From positions 1 through 6,697 of the forward strand of contig DUGV01000039.1 of NCBI GenBank assembly GCA_013331225.1: DNA of 6,697 nt, given 5' to 3'. This stretch comes from Methanolinea sp. GTDB lineage: Archaea; Halobacteriota; Methanomicrobia; Methanomicrobiales; Methanospirillaceae. The notes under the pieces are model-generated. The model saw only the letters and a list, made by a program, of their open reading frames with translations, was not told where the DNA came from and did not search any database. Shown piece after piece: positions 1 through 5,520 of the stretch (the stretch's first letter is position 1; each line of letters begins with the position of its first letter). Made by a program: the position numbers and the translations under genes.

Positions 1-1
1 A

Positions 2-1072
2 GCCGTGGTGGAAGGCGCGCTCCTGGCCGGGTGCAGCTTCTTTGCCGGCTACCCCATCACCCCCTCCTCGGAGATCATGGAGGGCATGGCCGCCCGCCTG
101 CCCTGCGCCGCGGACGGGGTGTTCATCCAGATGGAGGACGAGATTGCCGGGATCGCCTCGGTAATCGGGGCATCATGGACCGGTGCAAGGGCGATGACCG
201 CGACGAGCGGCCCGGGATTCTCGCTCATGATGGAGAATATCGGCTTTGCGGTGATGACAGAGACCCCCTGCGTCCTCGTCAACATCCAGCGAGGCGGGCC
301 GTCTACAGGGCAGCCCACCATGTCAGCGCAGGGGGACATGTTCCAGTGCCGTTTCGGGTCCCACGGGGATTACAGCATCATCGCCCTCTCGCCAGGAAGC
401 GTCCAGGAGATGTACGAGCTGACGGTGAAAGCCTTCAACCTCGCGGACCGTTTCAGGGTCCCGACATTCCTCATGGCCGACGAGATCATCGGGCACATGA
501 GGGAGCGGATCGAGATCCCGGACAGCGTACCGCGGGTAGAACGAAAACCGCTCGCAAAAGGGGTGCTCCCATTCCATGCGGATGACGACATGGTACCCGG
601 GTTTCCGCAGTTCGGGACGGGACACCATGTCCACGTGACAGGCCTCACCCACGATGAGCGGGGATATCCCTGTGCCACCAGCCCGAGCCTCCACGAGGAC
701 CTCGTGAAAAGGCTTGTTGCAAAGGTCGAATCCGCCCGCCACGAGATTGCCGATTACAAGGTCACTAATCCTGACGCAGAGGTGGTCTTCATCACCTACG
801 GATCGCCCTCCCGGACGGTTGACCAGGTGCTCCATGACCGCCAGGCGGAGAGGATTGGCCATCTCCGGTTCCGCATAGTCTGGCCGTTCCCCGAGAAAGC
901 GCTTGGACAGTTCCCGAACGCGAAGGTCTTCCTTGTTCCCGAGCAGAACCTCGGGCTGATGGCGAGGGAGATCGAGCGGCATACCTGTGTCCCGGTGGTC
1001 CCTCTCCCAAGGTTCGGGGGGGCCCTCCACACTCCCGCTGAACTGGAGAAGGCCATGGAGGCGTGGCGATGA
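2..1072 (+). CDS. korA: 2-oxoglutarate:ferredoxin oxidoreductase subunit alpha, 5'-truncated by window edge
   Basis: This is the alpha subunit of the enzyme that interconverts succinyl-CoA + CO2 and 2-oxoglutarate using ferredoxin. The reading frame is already open at base 2, and the family normally has roughly 10-20 more residues before the first visible ones, so the true start lies upstream; the GTG at 5 is internal. Counting from that GTG, the pyrimidine-binding domain shows GYPITPSSE (15-23), EDE (44-46, probably carrying the glutamate that activates thiamine diphosphate), TSGPGFSLM (67-75) and QRGGPSTGQPT (95-105). A mid-protein HVTGLTHDERGYP segment (about 208-220) is typical of the Kor/Vor subgroup. 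The C-terminal part (about 255-355) matches the second transketolase-like domain. The stop overlaps korB as ATGA. Sequence motifs alone would also fit a 2-oxoisovalerate enzyme (Vor); linkage to sucCD favours 2-oxoglutarate. Confidence 0.9.
   Translation, partial: AVVEGALLAGCSFFAGYPITPSSEIMEGMAARLPCAADGVFIQMEDEIAGIASVIGASWTGARAMTATSGPGFSLMMENIGFAVMTETPCVLVNIQRGGPSTGQPTMSAQGDMFQCRFGSHGDYSIIALSPGSVQEMYELTVKAFNLADRFRVPTFLMADEIIGHMRERIEIPDSVPRVERKPLAKGVLPFHADDDMVPGFPQFGTGHHVHVTGLTHDERGYPCATSPSLHEDLVKRLVAKVESARHEIADYKVTNPDAEVVFITYGSPSRTVDQVLHDRQAERIGHLRFRIVWPFPEKALGQFPNAKVFLVPEQNLGLMAREIERHTCVPVVPLPRFGGALHTPAELEKAMEAWR
1057..1061 (+). promoter_or_regulatory. Ribosome binding site that decides the korB start
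   Basis: A GGAGG sits inside the last codons of korA. It is 7 nt from the ATG at 1069 but only 1 nt from the in-frame GTG at 1063, so the ATG is the better start for korB. This start also gives the ATGA overlap used at other junctions in the operon. Confidence 0.7.
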
Positions 1073-1854
1073 CGTATGACGACTGGCTCCGGGCAGACCG
1101 GCTCCCACATATTTACTGTGCGGGATGCGGGAACGGGACTGTGATAAACTGCACTTTGAACGCAGTGGACCGGATGGGCTGGAAGAAGGAGGAGACCATA
1201 TTTGTCTCAGGGATTGGCTGCTCCTCCCGTGCCCCGGGATACATCATGACAGATTCCCTCCACACCACCCATGGGAGGGCGCTTGCTTTTGCCACCGGGA
1301 TAAAGATGGCAAACCCTGACCTGCACGTCGTCGTCTTTACAGGGGACGGGGACCTCGCTGCCATCGGAGGCAACCACTTCATCCACGCCTGCCGGAGGAA
1401 CATCGACCTCACCGTGGTCTGCATGAACAACCAGATTTACGGGATGACGGGGGGGCAGGGGAGCCCGACCACCCCGAGAGGAGCGCTCTCCACCACCACG
1501 CCGTACGGCTCGCAGGAACCGGCGTTCGACCTTTGCGAACTCGCATCAGCAGCCGGTGCGAATTTTGTCTCGCGCTGGACCTCCTACCACGTCAAGGAGC
1601 TGACCCGGTCAATCCATGAAGGGCTTGGCATACCCGGCTTCTCGTTCATCGAGACGCTGGTCCAGTGCCCGACCAACTATGGGAGGAGAAACAAGTTCCG
1701 GCAGGTGATGGACCAGGTCGAGTATTTCAAGGCTCATGGAATCCTGGTGCAGAAAGCCGCAAGGCTCCGAGAAGAGGGGAAAGCAATTCCGGGAGATGCG
1801 ATCATTCTCGGCGACATCGTCCGGAGGGACAGGCCTGCAATGGGGGTGAGGTGA
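1069..1854 (+). CDS. korB: 2-oxoglutarate:ferredoxin oxidoreductase subunit beta (TPP and 4Fe-4S subunit)
   Basis: This 261-residue subunit carries the diphosphate-binding half of the thiamine site and the proximal iron-sulfur cluster, passing electrons between the ketoacid and ferredoxin. The thiamine diphosphate motif is clear: GDGD at 92-95, then GGNHFIHACRRN, ending at NN (120-121). The expected cluster ligands are C17 and C20 (CAGCGNG), C51 (GIGCSSR) and C200 (QCPTNYGRRNK). MTGGQGSPTTP (126-136) is another family signature. No ferredoxin domain is fused to it, so electrons must leave through a separate delta subunit not seen here. The start was set by the GGAGG 7 nt upstream; GTG at 1063 would add two residues. 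It overlaps korA by 4 nt and korC by 1 nt. Specificity for 2-oxoglutarate is inferred from the adjacent succinyl-CoA synthetase genes. Confidence 0.93.
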   Translation: MTYDDWLRADRLPHIYCAGCGNGTVINCTLNAVDRMGWKKEETIFVSGIGCSSRAPGYIMTDSLHTTHGRALAFATGIKMANPDLHVVVFTGDGDLAAIGGNHFIHACRRNIDLTVVCMNNQIYGMTGGQGSPTTPRGALSTTTPYGSQEPAFDLCELASAAGANFVSRWTSYHVKELTRSIHEGLGIPGFSFIETLVQCPTNYGRRNKFRQVMDQVEYFKAHGILVQKAARLREEGKAIPGDAIILGDIVRRDRPAMGVR

Positions 1855-2393
1855 TGAGGCACGAGGTGCGCTTCTCAGGATTCGGCGGCCAGGGCATCAT
1901 CCTCTCTGCGGTGATCCTCGGCAGGGCTGCGGTGATGTACGACAGGAATTACGCGGTCCAGACCCAGGTCTACGGTCCGGAAGCCCGCGGCGGCGCTTCC
2001 ATGAGCGCGGTGATCATCGATGACCAACCGATTCTCTACCCCAAGGTAACCGATCCCGACATCTTCGTGATCATGTCCCAGGAGGGTTACGAGAAGTACG
2101 GGGCACGGGCGACAAAGGAGGCGGTGATGGTCCTTGACTCATCCCTCGTCCAGTCCAGGCCTGCGTGCAGGTTCATCGAGATCCCTGCAACAAGGGAAGC
2201 AAAGCAGACCCTGGGCCGTGATATTGTCGCCAATATCATCATGCTCGGGGCGCTGGTGAAGACAACGCACGTGGTAGGAGAGGAGGCCATCGAGAAGGCT
2301 ATCCTCGATTCAGTGCCGAAAGGGACCGAGGCCCTCAACCTGAAAGCAATGAAACTTGGATTTGAACTCGCGGAGAAGGGGAAGATGAAATGA
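1854..2393 (+). CDS. korC: 2-oxoglutarate:ferredoxin oxidoreductase subunit gamma
   Basis: This 179-residue protein is the gamma subunit of the Kor complex; in fused ferredoxin oxidoreductases this domain takes part in CoA binding and conformational control. The N-terminus shows the family motif FSGFGGQGI (7-15), followed by QTQVYGPEARGGASMSAV, and the length is normal for a stand-alone gamma subunit. The frame is open well upstream, back to 1665, but that stretch lies inside korB. The ATG at 1854 places the GFGGQG motif at the usual distance from the N-terminus, and GAGGTGAT-like sequence matching the 16S tail runs into it. The start shares one base with the korB stop (TGATG), and the stop overlaps sucC by 4 nt. 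No frameshift or missing motif is seen. Confidence 0.93.
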   Translation: MRHEVRFSGFGGQGIILSAVILGRAAVMYDRNYAVQTQVYGPEARGGASMSAVIIDDQPILYPKVTDPDIFVIMSQEGYEKYGARATKEAVMVLDSSLVQSRPACRFIEIPATREAKQTLGRDIVANIIMLGALVKTTHVVGEEAIEKAILDSVPKGTEALNLKAMKLGFELAEKGKMK

Positions 2394-3475
2394 AACTGTT
2401 GGAACACGAGGCAAGGAACATATTCAGGGAGTACGGGATACCTGTCCCGGCAGGCTTTCTCATCCGCTCCCCGGGAGAACTCGCATCCCGCATGGGAGAA
2501 CTGGGTGAACGATTCGTGCTCAAGGCCCAGGTGGAAGTCGGGGGACGCGGAAAAGCGGGCGGGATCGTCGTCGCCGATCCCACCACAGGGGAGCGCATCG
2601 CGGGGGATCTCTTCAGGAAAGAGATAAAGGGCGTCCCTGTTCGCGAGGTTCTTGCAGTGGAATACCTTGATATCCAGAAGGAATACTACGCAAGCATCGC
2701 CATCGACCGCTCCACGAAGCAGGCCCTCATCCTCTTCACTGAAGAGGGGGGGGTGGACATCGAGGCACTCGCAAAGGAGAGGCCGGAGGCAGTGCGAAGG
2801 GCTTCGCTTCCGCTCCTGATGCGCGACATCCCGCCGTTTATGATCCGTGACCTGCTCGGGGCTGCTCCAAAAGAGATCGGAAAGGTGTTAAACCAGCTCT
2901 ACAGGGTATTCAGCGAGAAGGATGCCCTTCTTGCGGAGATCAACCCCCTGGTCACGACCTCAGAGGGCATCTTTGCCGCCGATGCGAAACTCATCGTTGA
3001 TGATAATGCACTTTCCCGCCAGGGCATCAAACTGAACCGTGACCTGACCGATCGGGAACGCGAGGCCGAGATGCACGGGTTCTCGTACGTTGAGCTCAAG
3101 GGCGATATCGGGGTGATAGGCAACGGCGCCGGCCTCACTATGGCAACCCTGGACCTGATCGAGTACTATGACGGGAAGGCAGCGAACTTCCTCGACGTAG
3201 GCGGCGGTGCCGACCAGGAGCGGGTAATGCATGCCGTAAGGCTCGTTGCCGCAGACCCATCCGTGAACGTAATCGTCGTCAACCTCCTCGGGGGCATCAC
3301 GAGGTGCGACGAAGTAGCGCGGGGAATCATCAGTGCAGGGATCAGCCAGCCGGTGATCGTCAGGCTCGCCGGGACAAACGAGGCTGAGGGACGACAGATC
3401 CTCGATGGCAGCGGGTACCGCATGATGGAGAGCATGGAGCAGGCAGTGAAAGCGGCAGTGGAGGCGGTCCAGTGA
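2390..3475 (+). CDS. sucC: Succinyl-CoA synthetase (ADP-forming) subunit beta
   Basis: The protein is the ATP-grasp subunit that binds nucleotide and succinate; with SucD it makes succinyl-CoA from succinate, CoA and ATP, reversibly. At 361 residues it is somewhat shorter than the E. coli protein (388). The ATP-grasp domain fills about 1-230: K45 in FVLKAQV, the glycine loop GGRGKAGG (51-58), and the metal ligands N185 (AEINPL) and D198 (ADAKLIVDDNAL). The C-terminal flavodoxin-like ligase domain (about 235-361) has GNGAGLTMATLD (244-255), FLDVGGGA (267-274), GGITRCDEVA (301-310) and RLAGTNEAEG (325-334). The start overlaps the korC stop (ATGA), with purine-rich GGAGAAGGGGA upstream. ADP versus GDP preference cannot be read from sequence. 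In this setting the reaction probably runs toward succinyl-CoA to feed KorABC. Confidence 0.96.
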   Translation: MKLLEHEARNIFREYGIPVPAGFLIRSPGELASRMGELGERFVLKAQVEVGGRGKAGGIVVADPTTGERIAGDLFRKEIKGVPVREVLAVEYLDIQKEYYASIAIDRSTKQALILFTEEGGVDIEALAKERPEAVRRASLPLLMRDIPPFMIRDLLGAAPKEIGKVLNQLYRVFSEKDALLAEINPLVTTSEGIFAADAKLIVDDNALSRQGIKLNRDLTDREREAEMHGFSYVELKGDIGVIGNGAGLTMATLDLIEYYDGKAANFLDVGGGADQERVMHAVRLVAADPSVNVIVVNLLGGITRCDEVARGIISAGISQPVIVRLAGTNEAEGRQILDGSGYRMMESMEQAVKAAVEAVQ

Positions 3476-4338
3476 TCTACGGAGACAAACACACCGGCGT
3501 GATCGTCACCGGCGCGACAGGAAAGCAGGGTGCCTTCCACATTGCGCTGATGAATGAGTATGCCCGGCAGGTAGGAGGAGAGGGCGTGGTCGCCGGCGTG
3601 ACGCCAGGGAAAGCAGGGCAGGAGGTCGCGGGCGTCCCGGTATACAACAGTATACACGATGCACTAAAAGAGCACGACGCGAGTGCAAGCGTCCTCTTTG
3701 TCCCGGGCTTTGCCGCGGGCGATTCGATAATGGAGGCAGCAAGCGCCGGACTCTCGCTTGTCGTGGCAATCACCGAGCACATCCCGGTACATGACACCAT
3801 GCGGGCGATCTCGTTTGCCCGTATCCACGGCTGCGACGTGATCGGCCCGAACTGCCCAGGGCTCCTCTCTCCAGGGGAGATAAAGATGGGGATCATGCCT
3901 GTCCACCTCTCCTCGCGGGGACACGTAGGGGTCATCTCAAGGAGCGGCACGCTCACCTACGAGATTGTCGACCAGCTGACTCGGGCGGGGCTTGGGCAGA
4001 GCACCATTGTCGGCATCGGAGGTGACCCAGTCATCGGCCAGACTTTCCGCGACGTGCTCCGCCGCTTCGAGGAGGATGACCAGACAGAGGCGGTGGTGAT
4101 CCTTGGGGAGGTCGGGGGTTCCCTTGAAGAAGAGGGTGCGAAGGCGACTGATCTGCCCATCGCGGCATATATCGCAGGAATCTCTGCCCCACCTGAGAAG
4201 CGGATGGGTCATGCCGGGGCCATCATAGAAGGAGGCGAGGGGGACGCCCGCTCGAAGATTGAGCGGCTCAGGAGAATGGGAGTCCCCGTGGCATCGAGGC
4301 CATCCGAAGTCCCGCGCCTGATAAAGGAGATACTCTGA
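3472..4338 (+). CDS. sucD: Succinyl-CoA synthetase subunit alpha
   Basis: This 288-residue subunit binds CoA and carries the histidine phosphorylated during catalysis, completing the SucCD enzyme. The Rossmann CoA-binding domain opens with TGATGKQG (13-20) and includes GPNCPG (125-130). The ligase domain has SRSGTLTYE (156-164), GIGGDPVIG and the active-site segment GHAGAIIEGG, with H247 as the phosphohistidine (equivalent to E. coli H246). Length matches the family. The start is GTG at 3472, overlapping the sucC stop as GTGA; a GGAGG at 3460-3464 lies 7 nt upstream and supports it. There is no good ATG: the first in-frame one is residue 27, beyond the CoA-binding loop. This is the last recognisable gene of the operon, and no clear terminator follows before the next gene. 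Confidence 0.96.
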   Translation: MIYGDKHTGVIVTGATGKQGAFHIALMNEYARQVGGEGVVAGVTPGKAGQEVAGVPVYNSIHDALKEHDASASVLFVPGFAAGDSIMEAASAGLSLVVAITEHIPVHDTMRAISFARIHGCDVIGPNCPGLLSPGEIKMGIMPVHLSSRGHVGVISRSGTLTYEIVDQLTRAGLGQSTIVGIGGDPVIGQTFRDVLRRFEEDDQTEAVVILGEVGGSLEEEGAKATDLPIAAYIAGISAPPEKRMGHAGAIIEGGEGDARSKIERLRRMGVPVASRPSEVPRLIKEIL

Positions 4339-4367
4339 TGTCTCACCGATCCCGGCTCCCGGACCCT

Positions 4368-4380
4368 GAAAACCATTTAA
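4368..4380 (+). promoter_or_regulatory. Candidate archaeal promoter (BRE/TATA-like) for the zinc-ribbon gene
   Basis: In the 86-bp spacer after sucD, GAAAA is followed by CCATTTAA, a plausible purine-rich BRE plus weak TATA element. Transcription starting about 25 bp downstream, near 4402-4406, would give a leader of about 20 nt that contains the GGAGG at 4416-4420. Spacing is as expected for archaea, but the TATA match is weak. Readthrough from the sucCD operon is the alternative. Confidence 0.35.
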
Positions 4381-4424
4381 CCCATCACGTAGTACCACAT
4401 GTATAATTCTCTACCGGAGGAACG

Positions 4425-5279
4425 ATGAGCGATCACCCAAGTACCGGCTACGATCCCATGACAGGAGAAGAGGAGCTCCAGGGCCCCGAGCGATACTTAA
4501 GGCCCGGCGAAGAGCTCCTGATTTACACCCCTGATATCCAGATTAAGAAGTTCAGGTTCGATGCCTATCTGACGAACACAAGGCTCTTTCTCACCGACCA
4601 GGATGAAAAGACCCCTGGTGTAACTGCAAAGGAGATACCAATCGAGTCCGTGGCAGATACCTACCTTGAGCATTCCCCTGTCCAGGAGCCGATCCTTGTC
4701 CTCTCCATACGGACTTCGGACGACGATCTCCGTACAATGAAGATGACATTTGTCCATAACGGTGCCGACAGGCTCCCGCAGGCAGAGGAGTGGATGCACC
4801 TTATCATGCATGGGCATGCAAAGCGTCCTTCGGGTGGCACCGCGGTCCGGCCCGCGTCGCCCCAGCCCGTTCCAGCCATATCCCCGGAGGCCCGTGCACT
4901 CTCTGAGACGATCATATATCCTGAAAAGACCACTGTTGAGCCAGGCCCCATCTCATCAGCGGGTCCCGCTGTTGTCCAAGTAGAGGGACGAACACGAACA
5001 CCCCCGCCTCAGCCCAGGCAACCTGAAGCGCCACGGGCGGCATCAACACCTCCCGGGGCCGCGACAACCCAGATACAATTCTGCTTCCACTGTGGTCACA
5101 AACTGCCTCCGAATGCAAATTTCTGCCCATATTGCGGGACCCGCCTTCACCAGGCCGGTGCACCCCTTCAATCGCCTCCGCCAATCCAAATCCAAAGGAC
5201 CGAAGATGAGCCTGCCAGCCTTGCGTCAAAGGAGAAAGAGAAGAGAGGTTTGTTTGGCTGGCTTTTCCGAAAGAAATAG
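4425..5279 (+). CDS. Uncharacterised protein: PH-like N-terminal domain, proline-rich linker, C-terminal zinc ribbon
   Basis: I do not recognise a named gene for this 284-residue protein. Residues about 24-130 look like one compact alpha/beta domain. LRPGEELL, then AYLTNTRLFLTD (47-58), alternating hydrophobic strands and a final helix with W123 resemble archaeal and bacterial PH-like (bPH/GRAM-type) domains; this is by eye only. Residues about 134-218 are low-complexity, rich in Pro, Ala, Ser and Thr, and probably disordered. A zinc ribbon follows, with C220-x2-C223 and C234-x2-C237, each pair ending CG. After a second Pro/Gln linker, the last 15 residues are charged, then basic and aromatic (RGLFGWLFRKK). 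There is no signal peptide or membrane span, so it is probably cytoplasmic, perhaps attached to the membrane by the tail. The ATG has GGAGG at 4416-4420, 4 nt upstream, which is close. It is co-directional with sucD but outside the overlapping operon; function unknown. Confidence 0.85.
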   Translation: MSDHPSTGYDPMTGEEELQGPERYLRPGEELLIYTPDIQIKKFRFDAYLTNTRLFLTDQDEKTPGVTAKEIPIESVADTYLEHSPVQEPILVLSIRTSDDDLRTMKMTFVHNGADRLPQAEEWMHLIMHGHAKRPSGGTAVRPASPQPVPAISPEARALSETIIYPEKTTVEPGPISSAGPAVVQVEGRTRTPPPQPRQPEAPRAASTPPGAATTQIQFCFHCGHKLPPNANFCPYCGTRLHQAGAPLQSPPPIQIQRTEDEPASLASKEKEKRGLFGWLFRKK

Positions 5280-5285
5280 ATCCCC

Positions 5286-5300
5286 TCCTTTTTCGTCTTC
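5286..5300 (+). terminator. Candidate T-rich terminator after the zinc-ribbon gene
   Basis: A pyrimidine-rich run with five consecutive T (5289-5293) and further T's begins 7 nt after the stop codon. Archaeal RNA polymerase can terminate at such T-tracts without a preceding hairpin. The tract is short, so the assignment is tentative. Confidence 0.4.
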
Positions 5301-5326
5301 CCGACAACTCTAAGGCTTGTTGCCGG
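5301..5326 (+). other. Short inverted repeat (hairpin) in the spacer
   Basis: CCGACAAC (5301-5308) pairs with GTTGCCGG (5319-5326) around a 10-nt loop, giving seven base pairs and one A-C mismatch. It lies directly after the T-tract, so on the plus strand it would sit in the 3' tail of the zinc-ribbon transcript rather than form a bacterial-type terminator. The second arm could instead pair GTTGCC (5319-5324) with GGCAAC (5377-5382). It may be a 3'-end stabiliser or chance. Confidence 0.3.
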
Positions 5327-5457
5327 AAAACGCGTAATTCATTGAAGGATTAAAAAAAGGATAATACCTGACTTGTGGCAACCTGCCAACTGTTCTTCCA
5401 GCCGGAGCTATATTCGCGCCTTCCTCCGTTCATGAGAAAAGCCCAGGCATCAAAAGG

Positions 5458-5502
5458 AATGATTATGTTACCTTCCGTCGTTTTAATAATGATTACGCGT
5501 CC
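5458..5502. repeat. Direct repeat AATGATTA, 30-bp period, upstream of SAM synthetase
   Basis: AATGATTA occurs at 5458-5465 and again at 5488-5495. With the following bases, the two 15-bp units (5458-5472 and 5488-5502) agree at 11 positions, both having G at unit position 10 and CC at the end. The period is 30 bp, close to three helical turns, so a protein would meet both copies on the same face. A near match, AAGGATTA, is at 5345-5352. The placement around the likely promoter suggests an operator, but two copies are little evidence. Confidence 0.4.
5481..5490 (+). promoter_or_regulatory. Candidate TATA element for the SAM synthetase gene
   Basis: TTTTAATAAT is the most AT-rich TATA-like stretch close to the gene. 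A start about 25 bp downstream would fall near 5508-5512, leaving a leader of only about 10 nt that would barely contain the GAGGG at 5510-5514. The CTATATT near 5408 would instead give a leader of roughly 85 nt. The sequence alone does not decide between them. Confidence 0.35.
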
Positions 5503-5509
5503 GGTGATC

Positions 5510-5514
5510 GAGGG
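5510..5514 (+). promoter_or_regulatory. Ribosome binding site supporting the TTG start of SAM synthetase
   Basis: GAGGG ends 6 nt before the TTG at 5521, a normal spacing. GGTGAT at 5503-5508 is a second match to the 16S tail but is 12 nt away. No ATG or GTG lies in this frame between the upstream stop at 5362 and the TTG. Confidence 0.55.
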
Positions 5515-5520
5515 ATTTCA

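Larger units (their letters stand above)
5280..5520. other. 241-bp non-coding spacer before the SAM synthetase gene
   Basis: No convincing gene is seen on either strand. The MAT reading frame is open back to a TAA at 5362-5364 but has no ATG, GTG or TTG codon upstream of 5521. Contents in order: T-tract, hairpin, an A-rich stretch with AAGGAT repeated at 5345-5350 and 5357-5362, a minor TATA-like CTATATT near 5408, and the repeat-flanked AT-rich block at 5458-5502. No tRNA, known riboswitch or mobile element is recognised. Confidence 0.6.

Noticed and set aside
5..7. GTG at 5 as the start of korA
   Set aside because: The frame is already open at base 2, and the family has additional N-terminal residues before this point, so the start is outside the window.
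323..1108. 261-codon open frame on the minus strand opposite korA
   Set aside because: It is a shadow of korA in G+C-rich DNA. The plus strand here encodes a complete, motif-perfect KorA, and the antisense translation shows no recognisable domain.
1016..2753. Homopolymer G runs of 7-8 (1016-1022, 1449-1455, 2746-2753) as possible frameshift or slippage sites
   Set aside because: All fall at Gly-containing codons and the reading frames continue intact through them, so there is no sign of frameshift, phase variation or sequencing error.
3640..3655. Two GTATAC palindromes separated by 4 bp
   Set aside because: They are inside sucD and encode part of a normal VYNSIH segment. The full 16-bp unit is not a perfect inverted repeat at its centre, and no promoter or gene boundary is nearby.
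4346..4367. GC-rich repeated CCCGG units after sucD as a hairpin terminator
   Set aside because: The CCCGG copies are direct, not a good inverted pair, and no T-run follows them.
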